Shown here in pieces: positions 13,301 through 24,300 of a stretch of 64,000 bases of DNA; within the stretch, counting starts at the first letter, position 1; the number at the start of each line of letters is the position of its first letter. The position numbers and the translations under genes were made by a program. Under the pieces are notes generated by a model that saw nothing but the letters and a program-made list of their open reading frames with translations, made no database searches and had not been told where the DNA came from. The DNA is taken from NCBI GenBank assembly GCA_964035795.1, contig OZ038327.1, positions 2,783,553-2,847,552 on the forward strand, written 5' to 3'. The DNA is from Pterobdella sp. o SKG-2022. Its lineage: Eukaryota; Annelida; Clitellata; Hirudinida; Piscicolidae.

Positions 13301-16300
13301 CGCCTCATTTGCTTTGATGGTGTCACGTAAAAAAAACTTTATGGAAATTTTGCGACACAAACATTCACAGACACATAAATAACACGAAACTTAAATACCA
13401 GAAGAGAGACAGGATAACAACTGTGTAAATTATCCAAGAGTATTGTTGCTTCTACATTCCAATACAAATCTGAGTATTTTTATCGATAGATAGTTTTCAG
13501 AATGGAAATAAATGATTTTTGAAAACAAAAAAAAATATAAATTTTATAATTAAAAGAGAGAAATGAACAAAATGTGTTTTTAGACAAAGAAAAGACGCAT
13601 GTTTTTAATAAATAAAATAAATATAATTTATTTTTTAAAAACTTCAATAAGCTAAACAGATTAATACTCTCAATTAATTTTAATAAATTTTCAACAAATA
13701 TGCAAAGACCATTCTAATATTATAGATAAAGCTACATCAAAACAGCTCTAAAATCTCCTAGAAGCTTCTATCTCACCAACCATGAATTTCAAAAAGTTTA
13801 AGCAGATCAATTTTTCATTTGCTGTGTTAATCTTTTCATATAGACAGTTCAAGAAAAATTTTGACTTGAAATTATGATAAATATTTGATGATAATGATGT
13901 TGAAGTTTGAACAAAAATTTTATGGGAATAATGTCCATGAATAGAGCCATAAACCCAAAACTTCTCATGAGTTTATGAGTATATTCAAATTAATTCAAAA
14001 TCAATAATAACATACAATTTTAATTAAAATCTACCACACATTATGACACGGGTCTCTGTTCTTCTATTACATCTGAATCACTAATGAGTTAAGATAAGGT
14101 TGAACTTAGCGAAAATTTCACTTGGTTAAAAGTTCTTTCACATGCTCATACAAAAAATTTTTCAAAAATTAATATTTAAACTTTTTTATTTATAAAGCAA
14201 GAAATTCAAAAGCTCTAGGGACATTGAAATAAGCGAACTGCTGGAACGCATGCTGGAAAAATACAAATAAACATAACACTCCAGAGACCTACTAATTTTT
14301 CATGGTAGGGCCTTACTTACCGAAATTAATGGCTTTAATAAATGAATGAATTTCTCAAATTGATGTTCTATAGATAATTGAAGACTAGTTTTATAAATAT
14401 TCTATCATCATACGTTATGTCGGTTCGTATAGCTCAGCGGCAGGGCATTAGACTAATTATCTATAGTTACCGGGTTCAATCCCGTGTGGGCCGATAACTA
14501 GCACCTGTTCCACAGTGTGTTTTTGCTACATTAAATTTGTAGCAAGCGCTTTGACCTATAAAGAAAAGACGCTTTATAAATACCGTATTAATTAAAAATA
14601 CAACTAACACGTTAAAAGTATTCAAATCACTCGGTACACAAATTTCAAAAACCATCTTAAACCGCGCTATTCAATTTAACACACAGATCAATAGACGGTC
14701 ATTTAGACCTCAGAGCAACACTTAACGACATCACAACCCACGCTATGTACACTCTGGCCAATGGTGCGTCTAACACTACACACGGTCACGCCTTAGTACT
14801 CCTACTGTCGCCCCACCCTAAGTTGGGAGTTAAGGCCCCACAAATGTTATCCCTCGCCAGCCATATGTGTAGGGTTTAAGATAATTTTTAATTTTACGAT
14901 TCAATTAGAAAATGTATCTATTTAAGGCTACTTAATATACAAATAATTATTCTATTTATATTATATTTTTTTTTTAGACTAATTAGTATTCAAAGAACTA
15001 ATTTAACCACCTACTATATTAATTTGTAGCCTAGTTAATATTCAAAAAACTAATTAATTCAAATATATAAATATATTTTTAGCCTAATTAAAACAAATAA
15101 ATCTATTTTTAAACTAATTAATATTCAAATATCAACAATGTAAAGCAATTAGGAACACAAATCCTAGAGAGCCATTAGGTTCTCATTAACTATAGCTGGA
15201 AGCTTTTATCCTGTAGAATGATTTATTTGCTTTTTTTTATTGTAGTTATTTTTGTTTTTTTGTTTTTAATATTATTCTTTATGATATTTTTTTATTTAAT
15301 GAAATAAATAGAGTTTTTTTTTATATTTATATTGTTGTTTTGATTATCAATTTTTTTCCAACTTTTTCTATTTTCTCTTCTTATCACTTCAAAATATTTC
15401 CTTTGTTTTTCAAAAATATTGTTGTGTTTCTTATTATGATTTTATTTTCATTATTTAAAATGAATTTTTTTAGCATCAATTTTTTTCTTTTGCTTTTTTT
15501 ATAAATTATTATTCACCATTTTTTATTATTATGATTTATTATTTTTTTTATTCATTATTTTATTATGATATTATTCTCCCATAAACTCTCATTCTCTTTG
15601 ATACGGCTACACTCATTAAGCTTATTATTTATTATTTTTATTATTGTTTTATTATCTTTTTATTATGTTTTTTTTTAATTTTTATCATTTTATTTTTCTA
15701 ATTTTGGCACTATCACATTTTTGTTTGATATCTTTCTATTTAATATAACGTTTTTCAATTTATTATACCATTAACCTTATTTTTATGTTGTTATTTTTTA
15801 TTATCCTAATATTATTCATACTATATGATATTATTTTTTTATGATATTATTTCGCTTATTATGAGATTATTCTCTTTTAAACACTTTTTTTCTTTGAACA
15901 GCTTCTAAGCCCATTTGTGTGGCTTCAGTCATTGATTCTGACTTTTTTGATCATTACTACTACTACTACTACAACAATAACAACAACAATAATAACAACA
16001 ACAATAATAACAACAACAATAATAACAACAACAATAATAACGACAACAATAATTATGATAATATCAACAACAATAATAATAATGATAGTAAAAACAATGA
16101 TAACTATAATACTATTAACAAAATAGTTAATACAGAAAGATATAATAATATTAATAATGGTGAGACCAATACAAATAATACTGCAAAGAGTAACTTCAAC
16201 TGTTGCAACATGAAAGACCTGAATAACAACATTAGAACCAACTATCGAGTCAAACATAACAACACAATCAACAACAACAACACAACCAATAACAAAAACA

Positions 16301-18372
16301 CAACCAAAAATAACAACAAAACAACCAACAACAACAACACAACCAACAAAAACAATTTGACATCACTAAATGACGATGATATGCATTTCGTGGCTCCAAA
16401 CAACACTCAATCAATTTCTTATAATACTACTACCAACAATAACTCTGCTGCTACTATTACTCTGTTTATTACTACCGCTACTACTAATACTACTACTACT
16501 AATACTACTACTACCACTACTTCTATTACTACGCTCACCACTACATCCTCTCTCTCTATTTATACCATTGTAGAATCATATAAATCTTCCGTGATGAAAG
16601 CTATGAGAGAGCAGGAAATAGTTGGAAGTTGTGACGTCATAACGGGAGATTATGAAACGCTAGATATGTTGTTAGTAGAAAAATTATTTTTTGGCAGTGT
16701 TTTTTATCTTTCTATATAATTTTGCTAGGTCCAATAATTTTCCATAAACGAACAGGCACTGTTTTGAACTTTTAATCTTTCAAAACCCTTCTATATATTT
16801 CTCTTTTCTTTCGTTTTTTTTTTATTTCCATTTTTCAGCATTTGAACGCCATAAATGATTTTTCATATATCTTATCACCTTTCTACTCATCCATCATCAA
16901 GTTACACCTGCCCTTTAACACCTTCTACCAATAATTCCTATACCAACTCACCTTCCATCTAACCCTATAATCTTCAGCCTCCAAAGAGCATCACAAGCCC
17001 ATAGAGAGGCTGGTGTGTTGTTAGGATGGCCTAAGGCGTGGAAGTCCTATAAGAAGAAGAGGAATGTTTTTATAGGTGGGTAGGGATGTTGGAGGTGGTG
17101 GGAGAGTGGGTAAAAAAGATGAAGTTTATGATGAGATGAAATTGCATGTCATAGAAGGAATTGCAAAAAAAGTGAATAATACTGAAAAGAATTATTATTA
17201 TTTTAAAAAGCATTTGAAAAAAAGAACAATCGACCAAAAACAATAATGACGAAAACAACAACAATAATAATAACAAAACCAACATAAATAATATAACAAC
17301 TATAAGAAAAAAATCAAAAACGACACCACACCTTCTAGACCTCATACGATGGGCAAAAACTCTAGAGATGGGGGTGGTGGTAGCGAAGGAAGTGAGAGGA
17401 TATCCTGATAATGAGACTGTTATGAGTGGATCTGTACATTTGTGGATCATCAATGGTGCTCATTATTATTTTTATTTATGACTATTATTGTTTTTTTTAA
17501 TGAGTATTATTTTTATTATTTTGTTGTTGTTATTTTTGCATTTTAATGAATATTTAACTAACTAACTAGACAAATAACTGAATTATTCATTAACTAAACA
17601 CCGATCTGCCCAACAAAATCAACTACTGATAAAATTACCTTCCCACCCCAACATAACTAATATAAGGAACCAACTGATTTGAATCCATTCAAAACAACAT
17701 AACATAACAACACATCATCAACCATTTACAACCCCTATTAACACAACAACAACCAGCAAATTAACCCTCGTTAACTCACACACCTCACGACAACCCAGGA
17801 TTTAACCACAACATATTAACGATGGTGGACGCCTTGATGGGAAGTGATGTCTGGCAGAGCTGCTGTGTGAGAGTCTTCATTGTTAACAGTCAGTGGTATT
17901 TGATTTGTTGTTGAAATTTGTGTTTGTTGTTTTTTTTTATTGTTAAAAATTAGCTTTCTTTTTATTTAATTATTTTTTGCTTGTCACTCTTCATGAAGTG
18001 ATGATGTAAGATACTCTTACGAAAAGCTTCGTATAATAGGTTTCTCAATAAACCACAGTTTTTGTTTCTATTATATTGCTTTCCGACTATTTTACGTCAA
18101 AACTAAAAACATTCTTTCATAATGAAGTCTCCAAACACAACAGGAGCAGACGACAATGCAACAAATAGCTGTAAAGAATTACGTTGTCATGGTTACCAAG
18201 TTGAAGTGGTTCAGTTGAAGGTAGGTGAAGGTTGGAGTTGAGGGTTGGAGCTTGTTATTGTATAACCAACCATAATTATTGAAACTTTTCAGAAAATATA
18301 TACAGAAATCGAAAATAATGATAAAAATAACAACAAAAATAACAATAAGAATAATTTAAATAAAAACAAGAA

Positions 18373-18437
<65 letters not shown>

Positions 18438-18479
18438 GTAATAATAATAATAGTAATAATAATAATAGTAATAATAATA

Positions 18480-18530
<51 letters not shown>

Positions 18531-18589
18531 TAAATAACATTTATGATAATAATTTAAATAATAATAAAAACAACAACAACAACAATAAC

Positions 18590-18636
<47 letters not shown>

Positions 18637-19868
18637 TAATAAAAACGTTAAAAAGATCTTGCTTAGCAATAAATTAGCAGAAAGGAATGAATCTAGTAGA
18701 AGTTTTGAATATGAGAACAGCACAGAAATGAAAAATCGTCAAAGTGACGGTTTCGATGAGTACTGCGGAGAAAAAAATGATAAGGAGAATATATACAAAA
18801 TTATTAATTTTGATGAAAATTATGATATATATAATTATATGAACAAAGTTATTAATGATAGTAATGAAAAAGATAATGGTGAAAATAATAAAAAGAATAA
18901 TAATGGGGGTGATGATGATGATGGAGAAAATATAAATAATCATAGAAACAATAATTACAATAATAATAAAAATAATAAAGCTGTTATAAAAAAAGTTAAT
19001 AACAAAAACAAAAAACATAAACGAAAAGTGAGATTCAAAGAAATTCACGGATGTCCACACGATACGTGAGTCTGTGTGTGCATGGTTTTGTGTCTGCATG
19101 GTTTGGTGCCTGCATAGAGGTGTTTTCTGATGATAAAATATATTACATTGACTTGGAGTTCCAAGTATAATTTCCGTCATCATGGTTGATAATATTAACA
19201 CTGATATCTCTCATCAACCTCACACCCACCCACCTACCACCACCACCCATCTCAACCCTTATTTTAACCATTACCACTATTCTCGCCATCATAACTAACT
19301 CCTCTCCACCATTCCCATCAAAAACACCATAACCAACTTTCACCATCACCATCAACCTCACCCTCACACAGCCAGCACAGAACCACCTACAGCACCAAAG
19401 AAGCATCAGAACTGAACAACATAATGCTTAAAAAATCATTTGATGCCCGATTAATTATGGTTTCTCTGCCTCAAGTCATCGTTTTCTGTAATCCCCATTG
19501 CCAGAAATATTGTGGGTGGTGGTGTGTGTATAGTAGGGTGGTTGGAGATGATAAGGGTGGTGAGATGGTGGAATAGTGGATTTGGTAATGGTGGTGTTGG
19601 GAAAAGAAGTTGAAGGGTTAGTAATGGGATGGTAGGTTCGGATGGTGCAGAAGGTAAAAGAATAAATTGAGAAAGAGCGGGATGGTGAAAAGTCCAAAGG
19701 GTGTAGTTATAAATAGAAATTTCATTACAATTGTTACCATTATGTAAATTACCATATGTTAGTTTAAAATTCTTCTCATAGTTTTGTTATTTCATTTTTT
19801 TTATTCCAGACATGAACTACATAGAAAATCTCACAAGCAAGTTGGAAAGAGTCCTTCTGGTCCAATAA
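7270..19868 (+). CDS. KCC-type cation-chloride cotransporter (SLC12), 3' half
   Basis: Exons at 7270-7344, 12626-12742, 15902-16667, 16978-17075, 17339-17455, 17799-17888, 18144-18220, 18293-19065, 19393-19487 and 19810-19868 (stop TAA). From 15902 onward all seven junctions match in phase. Joined, they give the KCC C-terminal domain in order: [57 protein letters not shown] followed by [20 protein letters not shown] and [17 protein letters not shown]. These match family landmarks such as TIVGSV, VVLGWP, FIDTVR, IDVWWI, RIFTV-DDN, LNEVIV-KSH-AKLVLL and [19 protein letters not shown]. KCCs are plasma-membrane K+/Cl- symporters. At least one exon between 12742 and 15902 (the NWRPQ region) is missing from my reading. 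Asn/Thr-rich insertions interrupt two exons. The protein is divergent, so an orphan SLC12 paralogue is possible. Confidence 0.8.
7373..11430. repeat. 12-mer minisatellite array, about 4.1 kb, with higher-order units
   Basis: Tandem variants of ATGGATGNATGA with T/A/G choices that recur in blocks. A marker variant (GGCTGGATAAATG) returns every 340-430 bp (about 7867, 8200, 8600, 9388, 9770, 10117, 10514, 10886), which indicates higher-order amplification. Because the unit is a multiple of 3 and mostly stop-free, a 1,374-codon frame stays open on - (Phe-Ile-His-Pro repeats) and several others on +. It sits in the intron after the 7270-7344 exon. No evidence that it is translated. Confidence 0.97.
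11500..12625. other. AT-rich intronic sequence
   Basis: No gene, RNA or defined repeat seen. Long A and T tracts and AAT-type fragments, lying between two cotransporter exons. Confidence 0.5.
12626..12742 (+). CDS. KCC exon, last transmembrane helices
   Basis: Acceptor TTTCCACAG, donor GGCG|GTGAGT; phase 2 on both sides. The correct frame is not the longest one: it reads [20 protein letters not shown] and continues AWMFVCV to YILLRR, a strongly hydrophobic stretch that fits ALSFLGMSLCLALMF-SSWYYA and KYIEYR of KCCs. The GT-rich middle is a short microsatellite used as codons. Confidence 0.65.
13255..13330 (+). repeat. tRNA-like SINE fragment (B box only)
   Basis: Contains GGGGTTCAAATCCC, a perfect RNA polymerase III B box with flanking stem bases, but no matching A box or full cloverleaf. 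Interpreted as the 3' half of a tRNA-derived SINE head. Confidence 0.5.
14418..14600 (+). repeat. tRNA-derived SINE, copy 1
   Basis: Head with an A-box-like TAGCTCAGCGGCAGGGCAT and B box GGGTTCAATCCC, followed by a body with TAGCACCTGTTCCACAGTG and a tail with AAGCGCTTTGACC and GCTTTATAAATACCG. The head pairs poorly as a tRNA and the same head-plus-body recurs at 33215-33345 and 54350-54450, so this is a SINE, not a tRNA gene. Confidence 0.75.
14640..14890. other. GC-richer block, probable unidentified repeat
   Basis: Sequence with much higher G+C than its surroundings and no open frame of note. Directly follows the SINE tail, so it may be part of a composite insertion. Not seen elsewhere in the window. 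Confidence 0.35.
15902..16667 (+). CDS. KCC exon: C-terminal domain start with a large Asn/Thr insertion
   Basis: Acceptor TTTGAACAG, in phase 1; donor GATAT|GTTGTT, out phase 2. Begins [17 protein letters not shown], comparable to GLTIVGSVLEGTFLENY. It is then interrupted by about 185 residues of Tyr, Asn, Thr and Lys homopolymers, and resumes at [19 protein letters not shown], comparable to EQTIKNMMEIEKVKGFCQVV. The insertion sits between two segments that are adjacent in known KCCs. Confidence 0.75.
16978..17075 (+). CDS. KCC exon with the LLGWP motif
   Basis: Acceptor TCTTCAG, donor ATAG|GTGGGT. Reads [20 protein letters not shown] and continues with [12 protein letters not shown]; joined to the next exon it gives VFID, as in WKTFID of KCCs. 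The LGWP motif favours KCC over NKCC. In phase 2, out phase 1. Confidence 0.85.
17339..17455 (+). CDS. KCC exon with the HLWII motif
   Basis: Acceptor CCTTCTAG, donor AATG|GTGCTC, phase 1 on both sides. Reads [18 protein letters not shown], then [19 protein letters not shown], matching TVRCTTAAHLALLVPKN and FYPSNHERY-EGHIDVWWIV. The antisense 127-codon open frame here is a shadow. Confidence 0.85.
17799..17888 (+). CDS. KCC exon with the VRVFIVN strand
   Basis: Acceptor CAACCCAG, donor AACA|GTCAGT, phase 1 on both sides. Reads [20 protein letters not shown] then CCVRVFIVN, matching [25 protein letters not shown]. The glycine-rich signature of KCCs is replaced by FNHN. Confidence 0.8.
17998..18050 (+). 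repeat. AGCTTCGT-family repeat, copy with hammerhead-like order
   Basis: TGATGATGTAAGA, loop TAC, TCTTAC, GAAAAGCTTCGT, then AATAAA nearby. A perfect 6-bp hairpin (GTAAGA/TCTTAC) lies between a TGATGA box and a GAAA box, the order seen in hammerhead ribozymes. Lies in a cotransporter intron. Confidence 0.6.
18144..18220 (+). CDS. KCC exon, ADDN segment
   Basis: Acceptor CACAACAG, donor TTGAAG|GTAGGT. Reads [20 protein letters not shown] then VVQLK, comparable to [20 protein letters not shown] and AEVEVVEM. An ATG at 18122 lies upstream in frame, but the phase-1 fit to the previous exon argues against a separate start. Confidence 0.8.
18293..19065 (+). CDS. KCC exon with a long Asn-rich linker
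   Basis: Acceptor AACTTTTCAG, donor GATAC|GTGAGT; in phase 0, out phase 2. Starts KIYTEIEN, then about 110 mostly Asn/Lys codons built from AAT/AAC, then a hydrophilic acidic region ([11 protein letters not shown] onward, GGDDDDGEN) and a basic end ([18 protein letters not shown]). It replaces the variable cytoplasmic linker before the final KCC strands. The open frame continues 5' of the first ATG-like codon, so the true exon is longer than the longest ATG-initiated frame. Confidence 0.7.
18370..18535. repeat. (AAT)n microsatellite with AGT variants inside a coding exon
   Basis: AAT triplets broken by evenly spaced AGT codons (18436-18483). In the coding frame this is poly-Asn with Ser interruptions. 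Confidence 0.9.
19393..19487 (+). CDS. KCC penultimate exon
   Basis: Acceptor CCACCTACAG, donor TTCT|GTAATC. Reads [20 protein letters not shown] then IMVSLPQ, matching [20 protein letters not shown] and VLLNMPG. In phase 2, out phase 1. Confidence 0.8.
19810..19868 (+). CDS. KCC last exon, shortened tail
   Basis: Acceptor TTATTCCAG, in phase 1, ends TAA. Reads [18 protein letters not shown], matching [20 protein letters not shown]. The family normally continues RGGG-EVITIYS; here the stop comes directly after LLVQ. A longer overlapping frame (HELHRKSHK onward) is out of phase with the family and is rejected. An AATAAA lies across the stop. Confidence 0.8.
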
Positions 19869-20451
19869 TAAAATTAATAATCAATATTGATAAAAAGCTG
19901 ATGCAGATACCGCTTAGATGTGTGAATTTTGTATTAATTTGCACAAAACTAAATATTCTATTAGCAAGGTGGTGTGGTAGAACAGATGATAATATAATAA
20001 CCTAAAATAATATATATACAAAAAATGATAATATAAATAGTATATATATATACATATATATGTATCTATATTTTTTAAAAAATAGAAAACGTAAAGTATA
20101 GAATAATAAAATTAATATTGTACATAATACATAGTAGATCGATTATTTAGTGACGTAATCATACTTGAATTCTTCGCAATCAATTTAAAAAGTGGTGCAA
20201 TCAGTTTTCAATGATTTAAAAAGCCCTTAAGACATTTTACTGGCCTATAATAGCCTCTGTTTTCCGAGGTAGTCAAGCTATTGTACATTTTTAAATATTC
20301 ATGAAAGTTATGATTATTTATTGACCGGAAGCATCTGAGTTTTTATATTTTTGGAATAATGAAATTTTGAAATATATTTTATTTTTGGGTTTATTCACAA
20401 AAATTTTTGAAAATTAATATATTTATTCGTATTCAAAATTTTTGAATTATA

Positions 20452-20744
20452 GAATAAAATTTCCTTTTATTGATATTTATTATCAAAAAACTTGGAAATA
20501 TATTCACACTGTTGAAAGGTTTAAAAATGCATTGTTACAGAAAAACTTGAAGGTGAATGGAAACATTTTAGAATTAAAAGCTGTTACTTGGAAAAATATA
20601 AAAAATGGAAAAGGCCCAAACCTTACTCTACTTTCACCAAGATTGACAAAAAATCTATATAATAAAAAAAACAAAAATAATAAAAAAAATGATGATAATA
20701 ATAATATTGATGATGATAGTAATAATAATAAAATGAGTATCTAA
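20452..20744 (+). CDS. Unidentified open frame, possible terminal exon
   Basis: A possible acceptor (GAATTATAG) opens a 97-codon frame: a non-repetitive part (FPFIDIYYQKTWKYIHTVE onward, with NGNILELKAVTWKN) then Asn/Lys/Asp-rich low complexity and a stop. The composition of the first 65 residues looks protein-like, but I recognise no family. It lies just after the cotransporter stop; with no identified upstream exon it could be an alternative 3' exon, a separate small gene or chance. Confidence 0.25.
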
Positions 20745-20824
20745 TAACAATAATATTATTAAAATATAAATTATAATATTAATATAATATAAAACAACAT
20801 TGATAATAATAAATGCCTATTTTT

Positions 20825-20940
20825 GAAAGCATTACGTCATCACGCCATGACAATATCAACTTCCGTTCTATTCGCTCATATATTTTCCACGTGAATCAGT
20901 TTTCATGCGTACTTCCTGTTCTCTTCAGTCAAATTTCTTG
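20825..20940. promoter_or_regulatory. Cluster of CRE, ETS and E-box sites
   Basis: Within about 115 bp: TTACGTCATCACG (CRE-like), ACTTCCG and ACTTCCTG (ETS-like), and CACGTG (E-box), in otherwise AT-only sequence. It lies between the 3' ends of the converging cotransporter and BPNT2 genes, where a promoter is not expected; it is followed by an ATG at 20954 opening only a 23-codon Asn/Lys frame. Confidence 0.35.
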
Positions 20941-21045
20941 TGTGTTTACTACACATGGAAAAAATTATAAATAATAATACCGAAAATAGTAACAATAATA
21001 ATAAAAATGAAAATACAAAAAAATAACAATAATAACAGCTACAAA

Positions 21046-21302
21046 TCATCCACCATCCTTAACAGCACGAATTTTCTGCAGATAGTCGTCATGATTATGA
21101 AACTTATTAGTTATCAACACGCCATCTTCATTGACAACTTGCTTGGCGTCTGAATAGCCAATCAGATTGCCTTTCAAGTCTGTGGCTCTGCCTCCCGAGA
21201 TGGAAACTATGGCGTCTGGTGCACAAATGTCCCACTTCTTGATGTTGGTGGTGTGAATGTAGGTGAGGGAAGAGTTGGTGATGACGTTTATTGCCTTGTA
21301 TC
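21046..21302 (-). CDS. BPNT2: BPNT2 exon 6 with the WDICA motif
   Basis: [40 protein letters not shown] and [14 protein letters not shown] to the stop. Matches [24 protein letters not shown]. Contains the WD pair that completes the metal site. Confidence 0.93.
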
Positions 21303-24300
21303 CTGTTTGGGTTGGTGTGAAAAGATTATTCTCCAAATAAATTCCTTCATTTTGTTCAAATGGAGGTGAAACAGTATTCTATTAATAAAAAGCCTTAGAT
21401 TTAATACAACCATTTCATTTTGTCACATACCTACATTCAACCTCCAACACTCCCAAGTTCAGCTCACATCAACATAATCACCTTAGTCGTCATCTACCCC
21501 CTTTGTTGAACCATTTTTATGGGATCAGACCCAATTTCTCCTTTCTACCATTTACCCCACCCCTTAACTCCTCCTATAGCCCCGCCTCCCATTTCTTTCC
21601 ATCTTACCAGCTCCTCCTGCAGGCACGATACTCCCACCAATAAATGTCTTTGAAACTATCTTCTGCACCTCCCCCGCGTGTGACCTAGATACGATGAATG
21701 ATGGCGTGACGTTTCTATTTATAGATTCTTTCCATGAGATGTATCTGGTGTTTTTGTTGTTGTAAGCCCAATCTGTTAGGGGGTGTAAAGAAATATCATC
21801 ATCATCATTCTGTTTATAACCCATTTTCCTCATCACCTCTGCCTCCACTATTACTCCTCCATCACCATAATAACCCCACAAAAAATCTCCCTGCCCCAAC
21901 TAACATGTAGTTTCCTGGAAAGGTTGGTGGATGATACCAAGTATGGGTCTGTCATTATAAGCTACACATAACATAACCGTGACGTACTCTGTCAGGCTCT
22001 CTGTTCATGTGTGTGTGTGTGTTTGTGTCTGTTCATAAAAACCACCACATATCCTCAGCTACAACTACCACACCACATCATCCTCAACAACACCAAGCGG
22101 CGGCAAACCCCGAAAAAAACAACCCTTTTTCTCCATATCATCATCACTTCCACTGTCATCATCATCATCATCATCATTACTTCCACTCTCATCATCATCA
22201 GCATCACTTTCACATCCTCAAACTACCCCAAACAACACCAACATCAAACTCCAAACCACACCATCAACAACCCCCACCCCATACCACACCATTCTCACCA
22301 ATAGTTTCAACATCACACCATCATCTCCACCATCAAATCAACACAAACCAGTATATTCCTGGGTAGCATCCAGAGGATCCACCCAAACCAATAGATGGTC
22401 TGCGTTGTAAGTGTGGTCTTGAGTGGAGTCTGTAGGAGAAGGTTGGTGATGATGATGATGGTAATAATAATAATAAAAATAATAATAATAATAACAGTAA
22501 AAACTTTCTCATAATTTGAAGTTTTTACTGTTGAAAATCAAGTTTACAAAGAATATACGATGTCTCTATAAAAAAAATAATAATAATAACAACAACAATA
22601 ATAATAATAATAATGAAAATAATAATATACAATAATAATGATTATGGGTTGGTGATAATAATTATGTAAGAGAAATTATTATTACAACTCAGTCGTCATA
22701 ATATAACTGCAACAACTGAAGAACGTGGAGAAATCGTAAGAAGCACCCAGACACGGAGTGATTCCCAACATGGCTTTCAAAGCGCAACATCCACAAGCAG
22801 AAATTTGACGTCCAAGCGACATAAGTGGACATCAGAAGAGTATCAGGAGATATTAAGATGCTATTTTATTACTACGGAAATATATTCAAACTATCCAGTC
22901 ACAAAAAAAACTTACGAGATATGGGAAAAAAGAAATACCCACTTAGCTAAAAGCTTATCAACAGACCCAAATAAGCTAGCAAACACACGACGATATATTA
23001 AAAAAAACGGGCTAATACCAGAAGAAACTTACAAAAAAACAAAAAATGAGGTAGTCCGAATAACTGTCAAAAATAAGAAAGAAAATAAAGAGATAGGAAA
23101 TTCCACCAGCGAAAAAGAACAACGCCACATCTATACTACCGCATCGCCAGAAAAAGAAAACAACTTCACTATCCGAACGGATAAACAGCGAAATTCAAAA
23201 AAAGATTCTTCAAAGTTTTGAGAATGTCAGAACAAAAGAAATAACACAAAGACAACCTTTAAAAAAAATAACTAAAACAAAAGCTATGAAAGCCAAATTA
23301 AACAAACTACTCCTTTAATGTGTGCAGTAACAGAACACGAAGAATCGAAAGTCTGCTTATAGTCTCTTTGAAATCAATAAAAAAGTGAGAAGAGCGTTTA
23401 ATCTGAACTTTGAGAATACGGTTTCTCAAGAAAATGTTCACCCAATTACGGCAGCGCGTAAAACAAAACACATGGTAAAAAAACACTCATGAAGGAAATT
23501 CAAAACAAATACACAAATAAGTCTATGCACGGTCAGTATGCACAAGCCCTTGAAAGTGAACAAATAGACAAGAAAAAATCCATAGCATGGCTTCGCAGCG
23601 CTGGGTTGAAAGAAACAACTGAGAGCCTCATAATTGCCGCCCAAGATCAGACGCTTGCAACAAATTGTTATAAAAATAAAATATTGAAAAAAAGATTTGA
23701 TCCAAATTTTAGGCTTTGCAGAACTCACCCTGAAACAATATCACACATTGTTTCAGGATGCCCAATGCTGGCAAAGCACGAGTGCATAGAGCGCCACAAC
23801 AGAGTCGCTAAATTCATCCACTGGACAATATGTAAGACACATGGATTTGAAGTCAAAAGTAAGTGGTACGAACACGAAATTCGACCAGTGATGAAAAAAG
23901 ACCAACTAACAGTACTATGGGACAGCCCAATACACACAGACAGAAACATACAGGCAAATAAACCAGACATAGTGGTTAAATGTGAAAAAAAAGAGAGTGT
24001 ACTCTGGTTGATACCTCAGTACCATCATACACCAACATAGTGTCGAAAACATCTGAGAAAATTTGCAAATACCGCGATCTGCAAATAGAGATATCAAGAT
24101 GCTGGAATATGAATACAAAAGTAGTTCCAATAGTTGTGGGCGCGCTGGGAACAGTCGGAAAAGATTTAAGTCTCAAACTCTTGACGCTTCCTGGATCACC
24201 TAAAATTTATGAAATCCAGAAAACAGCGCTTATGGGCACGGTGCACATTTTAAGAAGAGTTTTGGCCCGTAATGAATGAATAGCATCGAAATCTACTACC

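Larger units (their letters stand above)
12743..15901. other. Intron-like interval, expected KCC exon not found
   Basis: By family comparison this interval should encode the region around KEWGDGIRG and NWRPQ. I could not find it in any + frame. It holds tRNA-like repeats (13255-13330, 14418-14600), a GC-richer block (14640-14890) and T-rich low-complexity DNA (15220-15890). The exon may be very divergent or absent. Confidence 0.4.

Noticed and set aside
14213..14275. Short frame [17 protein letters not shown] as an exon
   Set aside because: Protein-like but no donor before its stop and no phase fit to either neighbouring KCC exon.
14418..14500. A tRNA gene
   Set aside because: A and B boxes are present but the stems do not pair well and the same head is attached to a SINE body at two other places.
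18122..18220. ATG at 18122 as the start of a separate gene
   Set aside because: The acceptor at 18143 and phase-1 join to the 17799-17888 exon place this inside the KCC C-terminal domain.
19784..20005. Frame [17 protein letters not shown] as the cotransporter's last exon
   Set aside because: Phase could be forced, but the overlapping frame [17 protein letters not shown] matches the KCC C-terminus and joins the 19393-19487 exon.
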